Source: Haemophilus seminalis
GTDB lineage: Bacteria; Pseudomonadota; Gammaproteobacteria; Enterobacterales; Pasteurellaceae
Assembly (NCBI RefSeq): GCF_006384255.1
Contig: NZ_VCED01000002.1
Coordinates: forward strand, 310,001 to 374,000
Length of the DNA stretch: 64,000 nt
Reading direction: 5' to 3'
A program made the position numbers and the translations under genes. How positions within the stretch are numbered: position 1 is the first letter of the stretch; every line of letters begins with the position of its first letter. Shown piece by piece: positions 10,325 through 19,877 of the stretch. A model generated the notes under the pieces. That model was not told the DNA's origin. It saw only the letters and a program-made list of their open reading frames with translations, and ran no database searches.

Positions 10325-11824
10325 CTATTTTTTCAATGCCCCCATTATTCCTCTCATAATTTGCTTAGTAATTTGATTTCGAATATTTCGCCCAACTGAT
10401 TTTGCTACACTGTTAACAATCTGCTCAGTTGGCGATAATTTTTCACCACGCTTTTGCGTACCAAAAATCATTCGGCTCAAACTACCTAAGAAGCCGTTTT
10501 CTTCTTCCGCTTGGGCTTGCTCTGCTTGTTTTTGTTGTACCGCAGCTAAATCCGCTTGAGCAGTTAATACTTCAAAGGCAGATTCGTTATCCACGTATTC
10601 TTTATAATATGCATAAATATCATCATCTTTCACCCAAGCATTACGTTCATCTGTCGTTAATGGTGAAAGCTGACTTTTTGGCGGATAGATATAGGCAATT
10701 TCAACCGGAGTTGGCATACCTTTTTCATCTAAAAATGATACCAATGCTTGCCCTACACCAAGGGTTGAAATAGTCTCAACGACATTCACTGAAGGGTTTG
10801 CTCGGAAAGTTTCTGCAGCCGATTTTACGGCTTTTTGATCGCGCGGAGTAAATGCGCGGAGAGCGTGTTGAACACGGTTACCTAACTGCCCTAATACGGT
10901 ATCTGGCAAATCAAGCGGGTTCTGCGTGACAAAATAGATACCTACACCTTTAGAACGGATCAAACGCACAACTTGTTCTACTTTTTCCACTAATACGCTC
11001 GGTGCACCATCAAACAATAAGTGAGCTTCATCAAAAAACATAACAAATTTAGGTTTCTCAGGATCACCCACTTCTGGTAGTTGTTCAAAGAGTTCTGCCA
11101 TCAACCATAATAGAAATGCACTATACATTCTTGGGGAATTAATCAATTTCTCAGAATTGAGTACATTAATCACCCCTCGTCCATCGCGAGTTTGCATCCA
11201 GTCATCTAGATTCAATGCAGGCTCACCAAATAAATTTGTAGCACCTTCATTTTCAAGTGTCAGTAATGCTCGTTGGATTGCACCAACACTTGCGGTCGAA
11301 ACATTGCCATACTCAACTTGGAAAGTTTTCGCATTCTCTGCAACATATTTCAGCATTGCACGAAGATCTTTTAAATCAATGAGCAATAAACCTTGATCAT
11401 CTGCCACACGAAATACGAGGTTTAATAATCCTTCTTGCGTAGCATTTAGATTCAATAAACGAGAAAGCAACAACGGACCCATTTCAGAAATAGTTGTTCG
11501 TAGAGGAATGCCCGTTTGACCAAAAACATCCCAAAAAGAAACAGGATAGCCATTAAGATAACTTTCATTGCCTAACCCGAACTGCTCAATTCGTTCTGCA
11601 ATTTTGCCCTGAAATTGACCGCTCTTTACTAAACCAGAAAGATCGCCTTTTACGTCTACTAAAAATACTGGAACCCCATCATCGCTGAAGGCTTCTGCCA
11701 TTTTACGTAATGTGACAGTTTTACCCGTACCTGTTGCGCCAGCAATAAGACCATGGCGGTTAGCCATTTTGGCCGTGATGCCTAGGATTTTACCTTGTTC
11801 TGTGCGAGCGAGATTGTATTGCAT
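10325..11824 (-). CDS. HerA-like helicase/ATPase, DUF853 (YjgR family)
   Basis: 499-residue RecA-fold ATPase. Walker A GATGTGKT is at residues 29-36 and Walker B KFVMFFDEAHLLF near 268. The rest matches DUF853/YjgR, including the QNPLDLPDTVLGQLGNR segment and an Ala/Gln/Glu-rich linker near 430-445 before a basic C-terminal tail. It is related to the HerA/FtsK translocases; the biological role of this family is not established. No nuclease partner (NurA, SIR2) is next to it, so a defence role is not indicated by context. It is monocistronic and divergent from the SEC-C gene. Confidence 0.85.
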   Translation of the reverse strand: MQYNLARTEQGKILGITAKMANRHGLIAGATGTGKTVTLRKMAEAFSDDGVPVFLVDVKGDLSGLVKSGQFQGKIAERIEQFGLGNESYLNGYPVSFWDVFGQTGIPLRTTISEMGPLLLSRLLNLNATQEGLLNLVFRVADDQGLLLIDLKDLRAMLKYVAENAKTFQVEYGNVSTASVGAIQRALLTLENEGATNLFGEPALNLDDWMQTRDGRGVINVLNSEKLINSPRMYSAFLLWLMAELFEQLPEVGDPEKPKFVMFFDEAHLLFDGAPSVLVEKVEQVVRLIRSKGVGIYFVTQNPLDLPDTVLGQLGNRVQHALRAFTPRDQKAVKSAAETFRANPSVNVVETISTLGVGQALVSFLDEKGMPTPVEIAYIYPPKSQLSPLTTDERNAWVKDDDIYAYYKEYVDNESAFEVLTAQADLAAVQQKQAEQAQAEEENGFLGSLSRMIFGTQKRGEKLSPTEQIVNSVAKSVGRNIRNQITKQIMRGIMGALKK

Positions 11825-11953
11825 AAATGAATTTTCCCTTTATTTTTTATTATATGTAAATGATAAGTAAAAAATGCAATGTGGTCAAAAAGTTAAACAT
11901 TTTTCAGTTATAATTCAAATTAAATCTCTTTTATACCACTTCAGGACACTAAA

Positions 11954-12433
11954 ATGTCAGAGAATTTTATCGCACCTTCATTGTGTTTTTGCCGTTCTGG
12001 CAAAGAGTACAAACATTGCTGTGCGCCTTTTCATTTACACACTGCCGTCCCAGAAAAAGCAGAACAACTCATGCGTTCACGTTATACGGCTTATGTTTTA
12101 AAAAATATACCTTATATTGTTGCAACAACTGTGCCAAGCCAACAAACTTTATTAGAGACTCATCTATTGCAAGAATGGGCTGACAACACTACATGGCTAG
12201 GATTAGAAATCCTAAAAACAGAAAACCTCACAAAAACTCAAAGTGCGGTGGAATTTAAAGCTATTTTTCAAGGCGAAGAGGGAAAACTAACCCATCAAGA
12301 GCGATCAATTTTTGTGAAAATTGAAAACTGTTGGTATTTTGTGGATCCGACCGTATCCTTGCCTACAATGAAACAACCTTGTGTATGTGGTTCTGGTAAA
12401 AAATTTAAACATTGCTGTGGGGGATTTTTATGA
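11954..12433 (+). CDS. UPF0225 / YchJ-like SEC-C motif protein
   Basis: 159 residues with a SEC-C zinc motif at each end: [13 protein letters not shown] (11-23) and [13 protein letters not shown] near 143-155. The NTF2-like middle domain lies between. This is the UPF0225 (YchJ) layout; the function is unknown, and SEC-C modules bind zinc and often proteins or ribosomes. A ribosome site AGGA lies before the ATG. Its stop overlaps the next start in an ATGA. It contains an uptake signal at 12241-12249. Confidence 0.88.
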   Translation: MSENFIAPSLCFCRSGKEYKHCCAPFHLHTAVPEKAEQLMRSRYTAYVLKNIPYIVATTVPSQQTLLETHLLQEWADNTTWLGLEILKTENLTKTQSAVEFKAIFQGEEGKLTHQERSIFVKIENCWYFVDPTVSLPTMKQPCVCGSGKKFKHCCGGFL

Positions 12434-13227
12434 TTTCATTGAAACAATTTAGTTTGCTCTTTTGGAAACGTTTTTCAGAAAATAAACTCAACCAAGCTGC
12501 TGGCGCACTAACTTACAGCACGATGCTTGCTATCGTGCCAATGGTGATGGTGATTTTTTCTATATTCTCTGCATTTCCTGTATTCAATGAAGTCACTGGA
12601 GAATTGAAAGAAATGATTTTCACCAATTTTGCGCCATCAGCGAGTGATATGGTGGGCGAGTATATCGATCAATTCGTATCAAACTCAAAGAAAATGAGTG
12701 TGGTGGGGATTGTGAGTTTAATTGCCGTTGCCTTGATGCTAATTAATAACATCGACCGAACCCTCAATAGCATTTGGCATGATACAAGTATTCGTCCTAT
12801 TTTTACCTCTTTCGCGATTTACTGGATGATTCTGACTTTTGGACCTCTCCTTATAGGTACAAGTATAGGGATTAGCTCTTATATAAAAGTGGTATTTGAA
12901 CAATCAGAAACGCTTTCTCTCGGTGTGAAATTGCTCAGTTTATTCCCATTCTTTTTCACATGGTTTATTTTCACATTAATTTATACCATCGTGCCAAATA
13001 AGAAAGTGGATATCAGATATTCTGCTTGTGGTGCACTTATTGCTGCTATTTTCTTTACCCTTGGTAAACAAGCCTTTACTTGGTACATCACCACATTCCC
13101 TTCTTATCAACTAATCTATGGCGCAATGGCAACATTGCCGATTATGCTATTGTGGATTCAGATTAGCTGGCTAGTTGTGTTGGTCGGGGCACAATTATCT
13201 GAAGTATTAGGTGAGTTAAAAGAATAA
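12430..13227 (+). CDS. yihY: YihY/virulence factor BrkB family membrane protein
   Basis: 265 residues with about six membrane helices. Family features include [19 protein letters not shown] near the N-terminus and [14 protein letters not shown] at the C-terminus. Once annotated as ribonuclease BN (rbn), which is now known to be wrong for E. coli YihY; the function is unknown. I chose the ATG at 12430, which overlaps the upstream TGA and follows GGGGGA, rather than the first in-frame start at 12412 inside the SEC-C motif coding of the upstream gene. Cotranscribed with the UPF0225 gene. Confidence 0.88.
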   Translation: MISLKQFSLLFWKRFSENKLNQAAGALTYSTMLAIVPMVMVIFSIFSAFPVFNEVTGELKEMIFTNFAPSASDMVGEYIDQFVSNSKKMSVVGIVSLIAVALMLINNIDRTLNSIWHDTSIRPIFTSFAIYWMILTFGPLLIGTSIGISSYIKVVFEQSETLSLGVKLLSLFPFFFTWFIFTLIYTIVPNKKVDIRYSACGALIAAIFFTLGKQAFTWYITTFPSYQLIYGAMATLPIMLLWIQISWLVVLVGAQLSEVLGELKE

Positions 13228-13233
13228 AAATAG

Positions 13234-13264
13234 AAAGACCGATTTATCAACATCGGTCTTTTTT
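13234..13264 (+). terminator. Terminator between yihY and the convergent sulfatase-like gene
   Basis: AAAGACCGAT (13234-13243) pairs with ATCGGTCTTT (13252-13261) and is followed by T's. The A-rich flank on the other side lets it work for both converging genes. Confidence 0.85.
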
Positions 13265-13270
13265 ATGTAG

Positions 13271-14926
13271 CTATTTTGCAATCTTTAAGGTTTGATAGAG
13301 ATAATGACGATAGTCATTCACAAATGCAGGATTAGAAGAATCTTCCAATTTTCCGTTACTTAGTTTACACATTGCCATATTCGCTTTCATAAATTCATCT
13401 TCCGCTGATAATCCAGCTACATTCATCAAGACGCCTCCGGCAAAAGCGAGATCTAAAAAATGTTGTTCTTGCTTAAATTGACTCGCACTATTACTTCTTA
13501 CAACGAATTGGGTCACATAATCGGGATGTGCATAATCCCCTTTCTTCGGAGGGATAACATTATCAAATGCTACTTGGTGATCTCCGAAATAACCTAGAAC
13601 AAAAGGCTTTTTACGTTCATGTAAATAGTTATTCATTCCTTCAATCGCATCATTCAATGCGACAATACGCTGAGTATAGTCATTCAATGCAGAAATACTT
13701 TTAGCCCCTAAATTAGGCATTTGAAGATTAAATGTATTTTCCATGACTAATTCATATGGACCATGTTCTCGCATAGTCAACACATAAACAAACATCGGCT
13801 GATCTACATTTTCTAACACAGGATGCTGTTTTTCCAAAATCATTCGGGTGTACTTCATCATTTCTTCGCTACTAATATCCCAAAGATTTTTACTAATAGA
13901 CGCAGGATAACCAAGGTCTTGCGGCTGTAACATTAAATCAAAACCGAAATGATCATAAGCGGATTTCGCATTGTAGTTACCTTTTGTAAAAGGCGACAAA
14001 GCAACACAAAAATATCCTTGAGCTTTTAGATTTTTCACTAAGCCTGATTGCAAGTGCGGTACAACAGAATAAAAAACACCACTTGCTAACGCACCAAAAT
14101 CTGTCGAAGGCACACCGGCTAAAAAAGCAAATTCTGATTTCCAGGTTGCGCCAGCAAAAGTATGTACACGCAACGGCGAAGCAAATACCGTATCATTTTG
14201 GGATTCAAACATGGAAAGTGGTGGAATAGATTGCTGACTAAAAGCAAATTGATGAGGGTTCAGCGTAGATTCCATTAATGTCACAACAATATCGGGTTTT
14301 GTTTCAGATAGGTTGTTTGTATCAGATGAAAGTGCGGTCATTTTTTCAATAAAATTTTGGCTATTGCCATCAAAATTTGGTACTTTGAAAAAAATACCGC
14401 GGCAAGACATTGGTAAATTTAAAAACACATCTCGACCATCATCGGGCAAAGAATCTAACCAAACTTGCACAGCACTTGGCTTTTTAGAATAATGCCACAT
14501 CAAGATAAAGCTAACGATAAACAATAACGCTCCAATGCTGTTACCTAATAGCCCTAAAGATCCGACATCATTAAAACCCAAAATCGCATAACCTAATAAC
14601 GCAAGCAGCCCAATAACGCCAAACAACGCACCTTTATAATGAATTAAGGTTTCCCAATTTCGCCAATCTACCACAAGAAAGAAATCTGAAATTAACAAAG
14701 GCTGTTTGTAATAATGAATTTTTAAACGGTGAAATAACATCAGTACCACAAAAAGCACAGATGAAAAATTTAAAGCACGTTGCCATTGGCCAGAAACCAT
14801 AAGCATCCCGCCAAATAAAAAAGTAAAAAGCGTAATAGCAAAGAAATAAGTCCAACGATAATGAGAGTTTACGATAAAAATCACTGCCGCAATCGTGAAT
14901 AAAGCTAAGAAAATATAAGCGATCAT
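13271..14926 (-). CDS. Membrane-anchored alkaline phosphatase/sulfatase-fold protein (LTA synthase-like)
   Basis: 551 residues. The N-terminal third has about five hydrophobic segments (through residue 150). The rest is a periplasmic domain of the alkaline phosphatase superfamily with PDIVVTLMESTLNP (metal and nucleophile region), TMREHGPYE and the late metal motif FGDHQVAF. This architecture is shared by phosphoglycerol and phosphoethanolamine transferases that modify glycans or lipids. The substrate cannot be read from sequence. An AGGGA ribosome site precedes the ATG. Several uptake signals are inside. Confidence 0.75.
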   Translation of the reverse strand: MIAYIFLALFTIAAVIFIVNSHYRWTYFFAITLFTFLFGGMLMVSGQWQRALNFSSVLFVVLMLFHRLKIHYYKQPLLISDFFLVVDWRNWETLIHYKGALFGVIGLLALLGYAILGFNDVGSLGLLGNSIGALLFIVSFILMWHYSKKPSAVQVWLDSLPDDGRDVFLNLPMSCRGIFFKVPNFDGNSQNFIEKMTALSSDTNNLSETKPDIVVTLMESTLNPHQFAFSQQSIPPLSMFESQNDTVFASPLRVHTFAGATWKSEFAFLAGVPSTDFGALASGVFYSVVPHLQSGLVKNLKAQGYFCVALSPFTKGNYNAKSAYDHFGFDLMLQPQDLGYPASISKNLWDISSEEMMKYTRMILEKQHPVLENVDQPMFVYVLTMREHGPYELVMENTFNLQMPNLGAKSISALNDYTQRIVALNDAIEGMNNYLHERKKPFVLGYFGDHQVAFDNVIPPKKGDYAHPDYVTQFVVRSNSASQFKQEQHFLDLAFAGGVLMNVAGLSAEDEFMKANMAMCKLSNGKLEDSSNPAFVNDYRHYLYQTLKIAK

Positions 14927-15047
14927 GAATTTTCCCTATGATGCATAACAGACTAAAATGAGACATGACAATGTCTGTGCACTTTATCACGTAAACGTAA
15001 TGGATTGAACGGGAAAAGAAAATTATTTGGAGAATTTGAAAATAAAG

Positions 15048-15123
15048 TGGTGGGCGATACCGGTCTCGAACCAGTGACCCCCTCCTTGTAAGGGAGGTGC
15101 TCTCCCAACTGAGCTAATCGCCC
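15048..15123 (-). tRNA. tRNA-Val (UAC), copy 4 in transcription order
   Basis: A 76-nt cloverleaf including CCA. Acceptor GGGCGAT/ATCGCCC, anticodon loop TTACAAG giving UAC, T-arm GGTTCGAGACC. Identical to the three neighbours. It is the last of the array on the minus strand. Confidence 0.97.
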
Positions 15124-15175
15124 GATAATATTAAGGAAAAACCTTAAATTTTCGGTTTATTTAAACACTTTTAAG

Positions 15176-15251
15176 TGGTGGGCGATACCGGTCTCGAACC
15201 AGTGACCCCCTCCTTGTAAGGGAGGTGCTCTCCCAACTGAGCTAATCGCCC
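15176..15251 (-). tRNA. tRNA-Val (UAC), copy 3
   Basis: Identical in sequence to the other three tRNA-Val genes of the array, CCA encoded. Separated from the next copies by spacers of 52 and 58 nt that do not resemble each other. Confidence 0.97.
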
Positions 15252-15309
15252 ACTAGAAAGCGTTTAAATATAAAAGGAAAGTTTGAGCGGAAAGGACACT
15301 TTAGAAAAG

Positions 15310-15385
15310 TGGTGGGCGATACCGGTCTCGAACCAGTGACCCCCTCCTTGTAAGGGAGGTGCTCTCCCAACTGAGCTAATCGCCC
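15310..15385 (-). tRNA. tRNA-Val (UAC), copy 2
   Basis: Identical in sequence to the other three copies, CCA encoded, anticodon UAC. Confidence 0.97.
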
Positions 15386-15428
15386 GCTAGGTCAAACTTA
15401 GTAACATTAAGAACACTTTTTATAGAAG

Positions 15429-15504
15429 TGGTGGGCGATACCGGTCTCGAACCAGTGACCCCCTCCTTGTAAGGGAGGTGCTCTCCCAACTGAGCTAATC
15501 GCCC
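15429..15504 (-). tRNA. tRNA-Val (UAC), copy 1 (promoter-proximal)
   Basis: Identical in sequence to the other copies. It is first in the array; the promoter must lie in the 170-nt gap shared with divergent gltX. Confidence 0.97.
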
Positions 15505-15674
15505 TTAATGTTGTGGCTTGGCATTATAGGGAGAATGCATTTTCAGTCAATACCTTTTTATTAAATTTTGTTTAATTGTCGTAAAAATAAGCATAAAATG
15601 CGCTTTTTTATTTAGAAGTCAAACAAGTCGTAGTAGAATAACGATTAATATTTTATTAAAGATAGGTTATAAAA

Positions 15675-17117
15675 ATGAAACTAGATGCTCCTTTTAATTT
15701 AGATCCAAATGTAAAAGTGCGTACTCGTTTTGCTCCTAGCCCTACAGGCTATTTACATGTAGGTGGCGCACGTACCGCACTTTATTCTTGGTTATACGCA
15801 AAACATAATAACGGCGAGTTTGTATTACGAATTGAAGACACGGATTTAGAGCGTTCAACACCAGAAGCAACTGCTGCAATTATTGAAGGAATGGAATGGT
15901 TAAATCTTCCTTGGGAACATGGCCCTTATTACCAAACTAAACGCTTTGATCGTTATAACCAAGTGATCGATGAAATGATTGAACAAGGCTTAGCATATCG
16001 TTGTTACTGTACTAAAGATCGCTTAGAAGAACTTCGTCATACTCAAGAACAAAATAAAGAAAAACCACGTTATGACCGTCACTGCTTACACGATCACAGC
16101 CATTCACCAGATGAACCTCATGTCGTACGTTTTAAGAATCCAACTGAAGGTTCGGTCGTATTTGATGATGCCGTACGTGGCCGTATTGAAATTAGCAACA
16201 GTGAGCTTGATGATCTTATTATTCGTCGTACAGACGGTTCACCAACTTATAACTTCTGCGTAGTTGTAGATGACTGGGACATGGGCATCACTCATGTGGT
16301 ACGTGGCGAAGATCATATCAATAACACACCTCGCCAAATCAATATTTTAAAAGCAATTGGTGCACCAATTCCAACCTATGCGCACGTTTCCATGATTAAT
16401 GGAGACGATGGTCAAAAATTATCTAAACGACATGGCGCGGTGAGCGTAATGCAATATCGTGATGATGGTTACTTACCAGAAGCTTTAATCAACTATCTTG
16501 TTCGTTTAGGCTGGGGACATGGCGACCAAGAAATTTTCAGTCGCGAAGAAATGATCAACTATTTCGAATTAGATCACGTTAGCAAATCAGCTAGCGCATT
16601 CAATACTGAAAAATTACAATGGTTGAATCAACATTATATCCGTGAATTACCACCAGAATATGTGGCTAAACATCTTGAATGGCATTACAAAGATCAAGGC
16701 ATTGATACAACTAATGGTCCTGCATTAACTGAAATAGTCACCATGCTTGCGGAACGTTGCAAAACCTTAAAAGAAATGGCTAGTTCAAGCCGCTACTTCT
16801 TTGAAGAATTTGAAACCTTTGATGAAGCCGCAGCAAAAAAACATTTCAAAGGCAATGCTGCTGAAGCGCTTGCAAAAGTGAAAGAAAAATTAACCGCACT
16901 TTCTAGCTGGGATTTACATTCTACTCACGAAGCAATTGAGCAAACTGCTGCTGAACTAGAAGTGGGCATGGGTAAAGTTGGCATGCCATTACGTGTCGCT
17001 GTGACAGGTTCTGGTCAATCGCCATCAATGGATGTTACTCTAGTCGGTATTGGTCGAGATCGCGTACTTGCGCGTATTCAGCGCGCTATTGATTTTATTA
17101 ATGCACAAAACGCTTAA
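15675..17117 (+). CDS. gltX: Glutamyl-tRNA synthetase
   Basis: Class I synthetase that charges tRNA-Glu. 480 residues. The HIGH motif is HVGG at residues 28-31 within [16 protein letters not shown], and the KMSKS equivalent is KLSKRHG near residue 250. The C-terminal anticodon-binding domain ends with [15 protein letters not shown]. The closing segment [12 protein letters not shown] is typical. It sits between a tRNA-Val array (divergent) and tRNA-Ala (downstream). Confidence 0.97.
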   Translation: MKLDAPFNLDPNVKVRTRFAPSPTGYLHVGGARTALYSWLYAKHNNGEFVLRIEDTDLERSTPEATAAIIEGMEWLNLPWEHGPYYQTKRFDRYNQVIDEMIEQGLAYRCYCTKDRLEELRHTQEQNKEKPRYDRHCLHDHSHSPDEPHVVRFKNPTEGSVVFDDAVRGRIEISNSELDDLIIRRTDGSPTYNFCVVVDDWDMGITHVVRGEDHINNTPRQINILKAIGAPIPTYAHVSMINGDDGQKLSKRHGAVSVMQYRDDGYLPEALINYLVRLGWGHGDQEIFSREEMINYFELDHVSKSASAFNTEKLQWLNQHYIRELPPEYVAKHLEWHYKDQGIDTTNGPALTEIVTMLAERCKTLKEMASSSRYFFEEFETFDEAAAKKHFKGNAAEALAKVKEKLTALSSWDLHSTHEAIEQTAAELEVGMGKVGMPLRVAVTGSGQSPSMDVTLVGIGRDRVLARIQRAIDFINAQNA

Positions 17118-17196
17118 TATTTAATCGGATAACAAACACATAATAAAATCGTATTGACAGCCACATAGTCAAATTTTATCATGTTGCTGTTTTTTA

Positions 17197-17273
<77 letters not shown>

Positions 17274-17307
17274 AATTCTAATTCTATATAGTATGATATA
17301 GTCCGAT

Positions 17308-17341
17308 AAAGCCTTGATATATAATGTATCAAGGCTTTTTT
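17308..17341 (+). terminator. Terminator after tRNA-Ala
   Basis: AAAGCCTTGATA (17308-17319) pairs with TATCAAGGCTTT (17327-17338), a perfect 12-bp stem followed by T's. Its left arm shares AAAGCCTTGAT with the terminator of tRNA-Leu. Confidence 0.9.
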
Positions 17342-17511
17342 GTTGTTCTAATAAGTCCGATAGAAACTGACCAAATCCACAAATTTTAGTAACACTAATA
17401 GTAACACCATGGTATGATAGACTCATATAGTGTTACCAAATCACTTATAACTCAATGATTTATAAAATAAATTTCTAATATTTTAGTGTTACTTCATTTT
17501 GGAGGTATCTA

Positions 17512-17553
17512 ATGGCAAGAAGAACAATCCACCAAATTAATAAAGCAAGGTAA
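17512..17553 (+). CDS. 13-codon open frame with strong ribosome site (integrase remnant or leader peptide)
   Basis: ATG at 17512 encodes MARRTIHQINKAR then TAA. A perfect GGAGG lies 6 nt upstream. The stop codon sits in the loop of a terminator hairpin whose left arm is the last three codons. MARR/MARK starts are common in P4-type tyrosine integrases near tRNAs, so this may be the stump of a deleted integrase. A leader peptide is the alternative, but no regulated gene follows on the plus strand. Function not claimed. Confidence 0.35.
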   Translation: MARRTIHQINKAR

Positions 17554-17570
17554 AGCACCTTGCTTTTTTT
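17542..17570 (+). terminator. Terminator overlapping the 13-codon frame
   Basis: AAAGCAAGGT (17542-17551) pairs perfectly with ACCTTGCTTT (17557-17566), 5-nt loop, followed by TTTT. Confidence 0.85.
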
Positions 17571-17607
17571 ATCTCAGAATTTTTACATTTCAAACTTTAA
17601 AGGGTAA

Positions 17608-17636
17608 AAATAGCACCATTATTAAAGGCGCTATTT
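17608..17636 (-). terminator. Terminator after suhB
   Basis: AAATAGCACC (17608-17617) and GGCGCTATTT (17627-17636) pair with one G-T wobble; on the minus strand the stem is followed by TTACCC after a run of T's within the stem end. It lies 10 nt past the suhB stop. Confidence 0.65.
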
Positions 17637-17645
17637 ATAAAACAA

Positions 17646-18449
17646 TTAACCGTTAAAACTCTCACCTAAACACGATCTAATTTTATTCAACATTTCTTTT
17701 AATACTCTCGCTGGTGCTGCAATAATATTACCGCTGCGTAAGTAGCCGTTACCAGCATCAAAATCACAGACTAAACCACCCGCTTCACGCACGATTAAAT
17801 CGCCAGCAGCGCAATCCCATGCTTTTAAGCCCATTTCAAAATAGCCATCAATACGGTTTGACGCCACATAGCATAAATCCAATGCGGCAGAACCAGTGCG
17901 ACGGAAATCCGCAGCATCTTCAATTAAGGCATTCATCATTGCAAATTGAGTTGGCATTAATTTTGGTTGTTTGAATGGGAAACCGGTCGCTAAAATTGAA
18001 CCTTGAATTTCACGTTTACTATCTACACGCAAACGTACTTCATTTAATTTTGCGCCTTCACCACGCACAGCGGTAAATAATTCATTACGGATTGGATCGT
18101 AAACAACCCCGACTTCAGTACGATTTTTTACACGAATTGCAATAGACACGGCAAAATGAGGGAGGCCCGTCATAAAATTACGGGTACCATCTAGTGGATC
18201 AATCACCCATTGTACATCGCTGTCTTTGCCTTCAAGCGCACCCGTTTCTTCGCTGATGATGGTGTGGTCAGGATAAGATTTACGAATAATTTCAATGATT
18301 TCTGCTTCTGCCGCTTTATCAACGTTTGTCACATAATCATTAATACCTTTTTGTGTGCTTTCGATAGCATCACGGCGTTCATAATTTTTAGCAATCACAT
18401 TGCCCGCTTTTCGTGCCGCACGAATTGCGATATTTAACATTGGATTCAT
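17646..18449 (-). CDS. suhB: Inositol-1-monophosphatase family protein SuhB
   Basis: Mg-dependent inositol monophosphatase fold; the E. coli homologue also joins the rRNA antitermination complex. 267 residues. Metal-binding residues are E67/E68 (ISEETG), D84 and D87 (WVIDPLDGT), and the late motif AWDCAAGDLIV near 213. The N-terminus MNPMLNIAIRAARKAGN matches E. coli SuhB, which supports the start at 18449. It is divergent from comN. Confidence 0.95.
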   Translation of the reverse strand: MNPMLNIAIRAARKAGNVIAKNYERRDAIESTQKGINDYVTNVDKAAEAEIIEIIRKSYPDHTIISEETGALEGKDSDVQWVIDPLDGTRNFMTGLPHFAVSIAIRVKNRTEVGVVYDPIRNELFTAVRGEGAKLNEVRLRVDSKREIQGSILATGFPFKQPKLMPTQFAMMNALIEDAADFRRTGSAALDLCYVASNRIDGYFEMGLKAWDCAAGDLIVREAGGLVCDFDAGNGYLRSGNIIAAPARVLKEMLNKIRSCLGESFNG

Positions 18450-18560
18450 ATTTCCACCAGATTTTAAAGAACAGAAAAATTCCGCGCCATTATAGCGAGA
18501 TTTGCCAAAATAACCAGTTGAAAATTATAAAAAAATGGTTTTTATAGGTTTTCAGGAAAA

Positions 18561-18582
18561 GTTTGCGATACAGATCGCAAAA
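18561..18582 (+). promoter_or_regulatory. CRP-S (Sxy-dependent CRP) site of comNOPQ
   Basis: GTTTGCGATACAGATCGCAAAA fits the 22-bp CRP-S consensus TTTTGCGATCTAGATCGCAAAA at all core positions, including GCGAT ... ATCGC. The centre lies about 77 nt before the comN start, which allows a transcription start near 18613 if the site is at -41.5. This places the operon in the competence regulon that needs both CRP and Sxy. Confidence 0.9.
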
Positions 18583-18648
18583 ATAGCATGAAGTGATTTT
18601 TCCATTAATTATTTGCCATTAAAGTGCGGTAGAAAATTGGAGCGTTTT

Positions 18649-19167
18649 ATGCAGAAAGGTGTGACATTAGTGGAATTATTGATTGGGTTAGCCATTATCA
18701 GCATTGCGCTGAGTTTTTCCGTGCCATTATGGCAAACGGATTCACCTAAAACGATTTTAGCCAAAGAGCAACATCGCCTGTATTTATTTCTACGTCAAAT
18801 TCAGGCTCGAGCAGAAAATTCATCGGAAGTGTGGTTTTTACTTATCAATCGTAACCTTGCTACACAACAATGGTGCTTAACAGCACAAGTAAAAAATGAT
18901 CAAACTTGCGATTGTTTAAACCCAACAAACTGCCCGAAAGAAGCCTATGCTCATTTTTACTATCCTTATTTTCCTAAAAAAACGATGATTCAAAGTCATT
19001 ATCTTTATCCCAAAGAAATCACGAGGTTTTATGGAGCGCGTAATACGAGTGTTACTCGTTGCTTTATTCTGCAAGCTGAAAATGAACGTACATTATTTTC
19101 ATTTTTCAATGTTGGCAGTATTCGTTTGAAAACCAATCAAGCGGCTAGTGCATGCAATCAATCATGA
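18649..19167 (+). CDS. comN: Competence pseudopilin ComN
   Basis: 172-residue type IV prepilin-like protein. A short leader MQKG precedes VTLVELLIGLAIISIAL, so prepilin peptidase would cut after G4 and leave Val at +1 and the conserved Glu at +5. The hydrophobic helix is followed by a soluble domain with several cysteines. I chose the ATG at 18649 (TTGGAG upstream) instead of the frame start at 18613. First gene of the comNOPQ operon, expressed in competence, probably a minor pilin of the DNA-uptake pseudopilus. Confidence 0.9.
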   Translation: MQKGVTLVELLIGLAIISIALSFSVPLWQTDSPKTILAKEQHRLYLFLRQIQARAENSSEVWFLLINRNLATQQWCLTAQVKNDQTCDCLNPTNCPKEAYAHFYYPYFPKKTMIQSHYLYPKEITRFYGARNTSVTRCFILQAENERTLFSFFNVGSIRLKTNQAASACNQS

Positions 19168-19877
19168 AAACATTATTAAAAGGACAAACCCTATTAGCAC
19201 TGATGATTTCTCTGGCGTTATCGTCTTTATTATTGCTAAGCATTTCGCATTTTTATGTGCAAGTTCAAACTCAAAATCAACAGATGTTATTGCATTTAAA
19301 ACTACAAGCAGAATTACAACGAACATTACAACTCATCGGTAAAGATCTTCGGCGATTGGGATTTAGAGCATTAAATACAAAAGGAACAGAAAGCAATTTA
19401 TCTTTATTTGAATTAGATGAACAAGGCACTGCCATTTTCATTAGCCAAGAAGATAACGCTCCAACTAATAGCTGCGTGTTGTTCTTTTATGATTTAAATA
19501 AAAATGGATGTATTGGCAAAGATTCACCGAAAACCTGTATGAAAAATGGTAAAAATACATCGAAAAACAGTACAGAAGAATTATTCGGTTATAAAGTGAG
19601 TAACAAAATGATAAAAACCAAACTGACTTATCAAAGTGTTATTCCTACTAATTGCACAGCTGAAACTTGTAAACGCGCTTTTCAACAATCGGCTTGCAAC
19701 TCTGGAGGCGGTTGGACGGATTTATTGGACAACAATGAATACGAAGTCACTACCCTGCAATTTAATTGGTTAATGGAAGGCAAAGGATTAGAAATCAAGT
19801 TAAAAGGAAATTTAAAACAACCCCCAAATATCAGTTATGAAACATCCCTTGTCGTTGAGCTTTGGAACCAAAAATAA
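19164..19877 (+). CDS. comO: Competence pseudopilin ComO
   Basis: 237 residues. Leader MKTLLKG is followed by QTLLALMISLALSSLLLLSI, a pilin-type helix. The residue at +5 is Ala, not the usual Glu. Several cysteine pairs lie in the periplasmic part. The start overlaps the comN stop in an ATGA, so translation is coupled. PilW-like minor pilin role is inferred from operon position. Confidence 0.88.
   Translation: MKTLLKGQTLLALMISLALSSLLLLSISHFYVQVQTQNQQMLLHLKLQAELQRTLQLIGKDLRRLGFRALNTKGTESNLSLFELDEQGTAIFISQEDNAPTNSCVLFFYDLNKNGCIGKDSPKTCMKNGKNTSKNSTEELFGYKVSNKMIKTKLTYQSVIPTNCTAETCKRAFQQSACNSGGGWTDLLDNNEYEVTTLQFNWLMEGKGLEIKLKGNLKQPPNISYETSLVVELWNQK

Larger units (their letters stand above)
17342..17645. 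other. Repeat-rich gene-free stretch after tRNA-Ala (possible integration scar)
   Basis: No normal-sized gene. It holds the 9-mer GTAACACTA or its complement TAGTGTTAC three times exactly (17390-17398, 17428-17436, 17484-17492) and once with a mismatch (17401-17409), then a tiny open frame with a strong ribosome site and a terminator. TCCGATA occurs on both sides of the tRNA terminator. Position 3' of a tRNA plus clustered short repeats resembles the integrase arm-site side of a lost mobile element; this is inference. Confidence 0.45.

Noticed and set aside
10325-11824. HerA-like ATPase as part of a phage-defence system
   Set aside because: No nuclease, SIR2 or other defence partner beside it; the DUF853 family is widespread as a single housekeeping gene.
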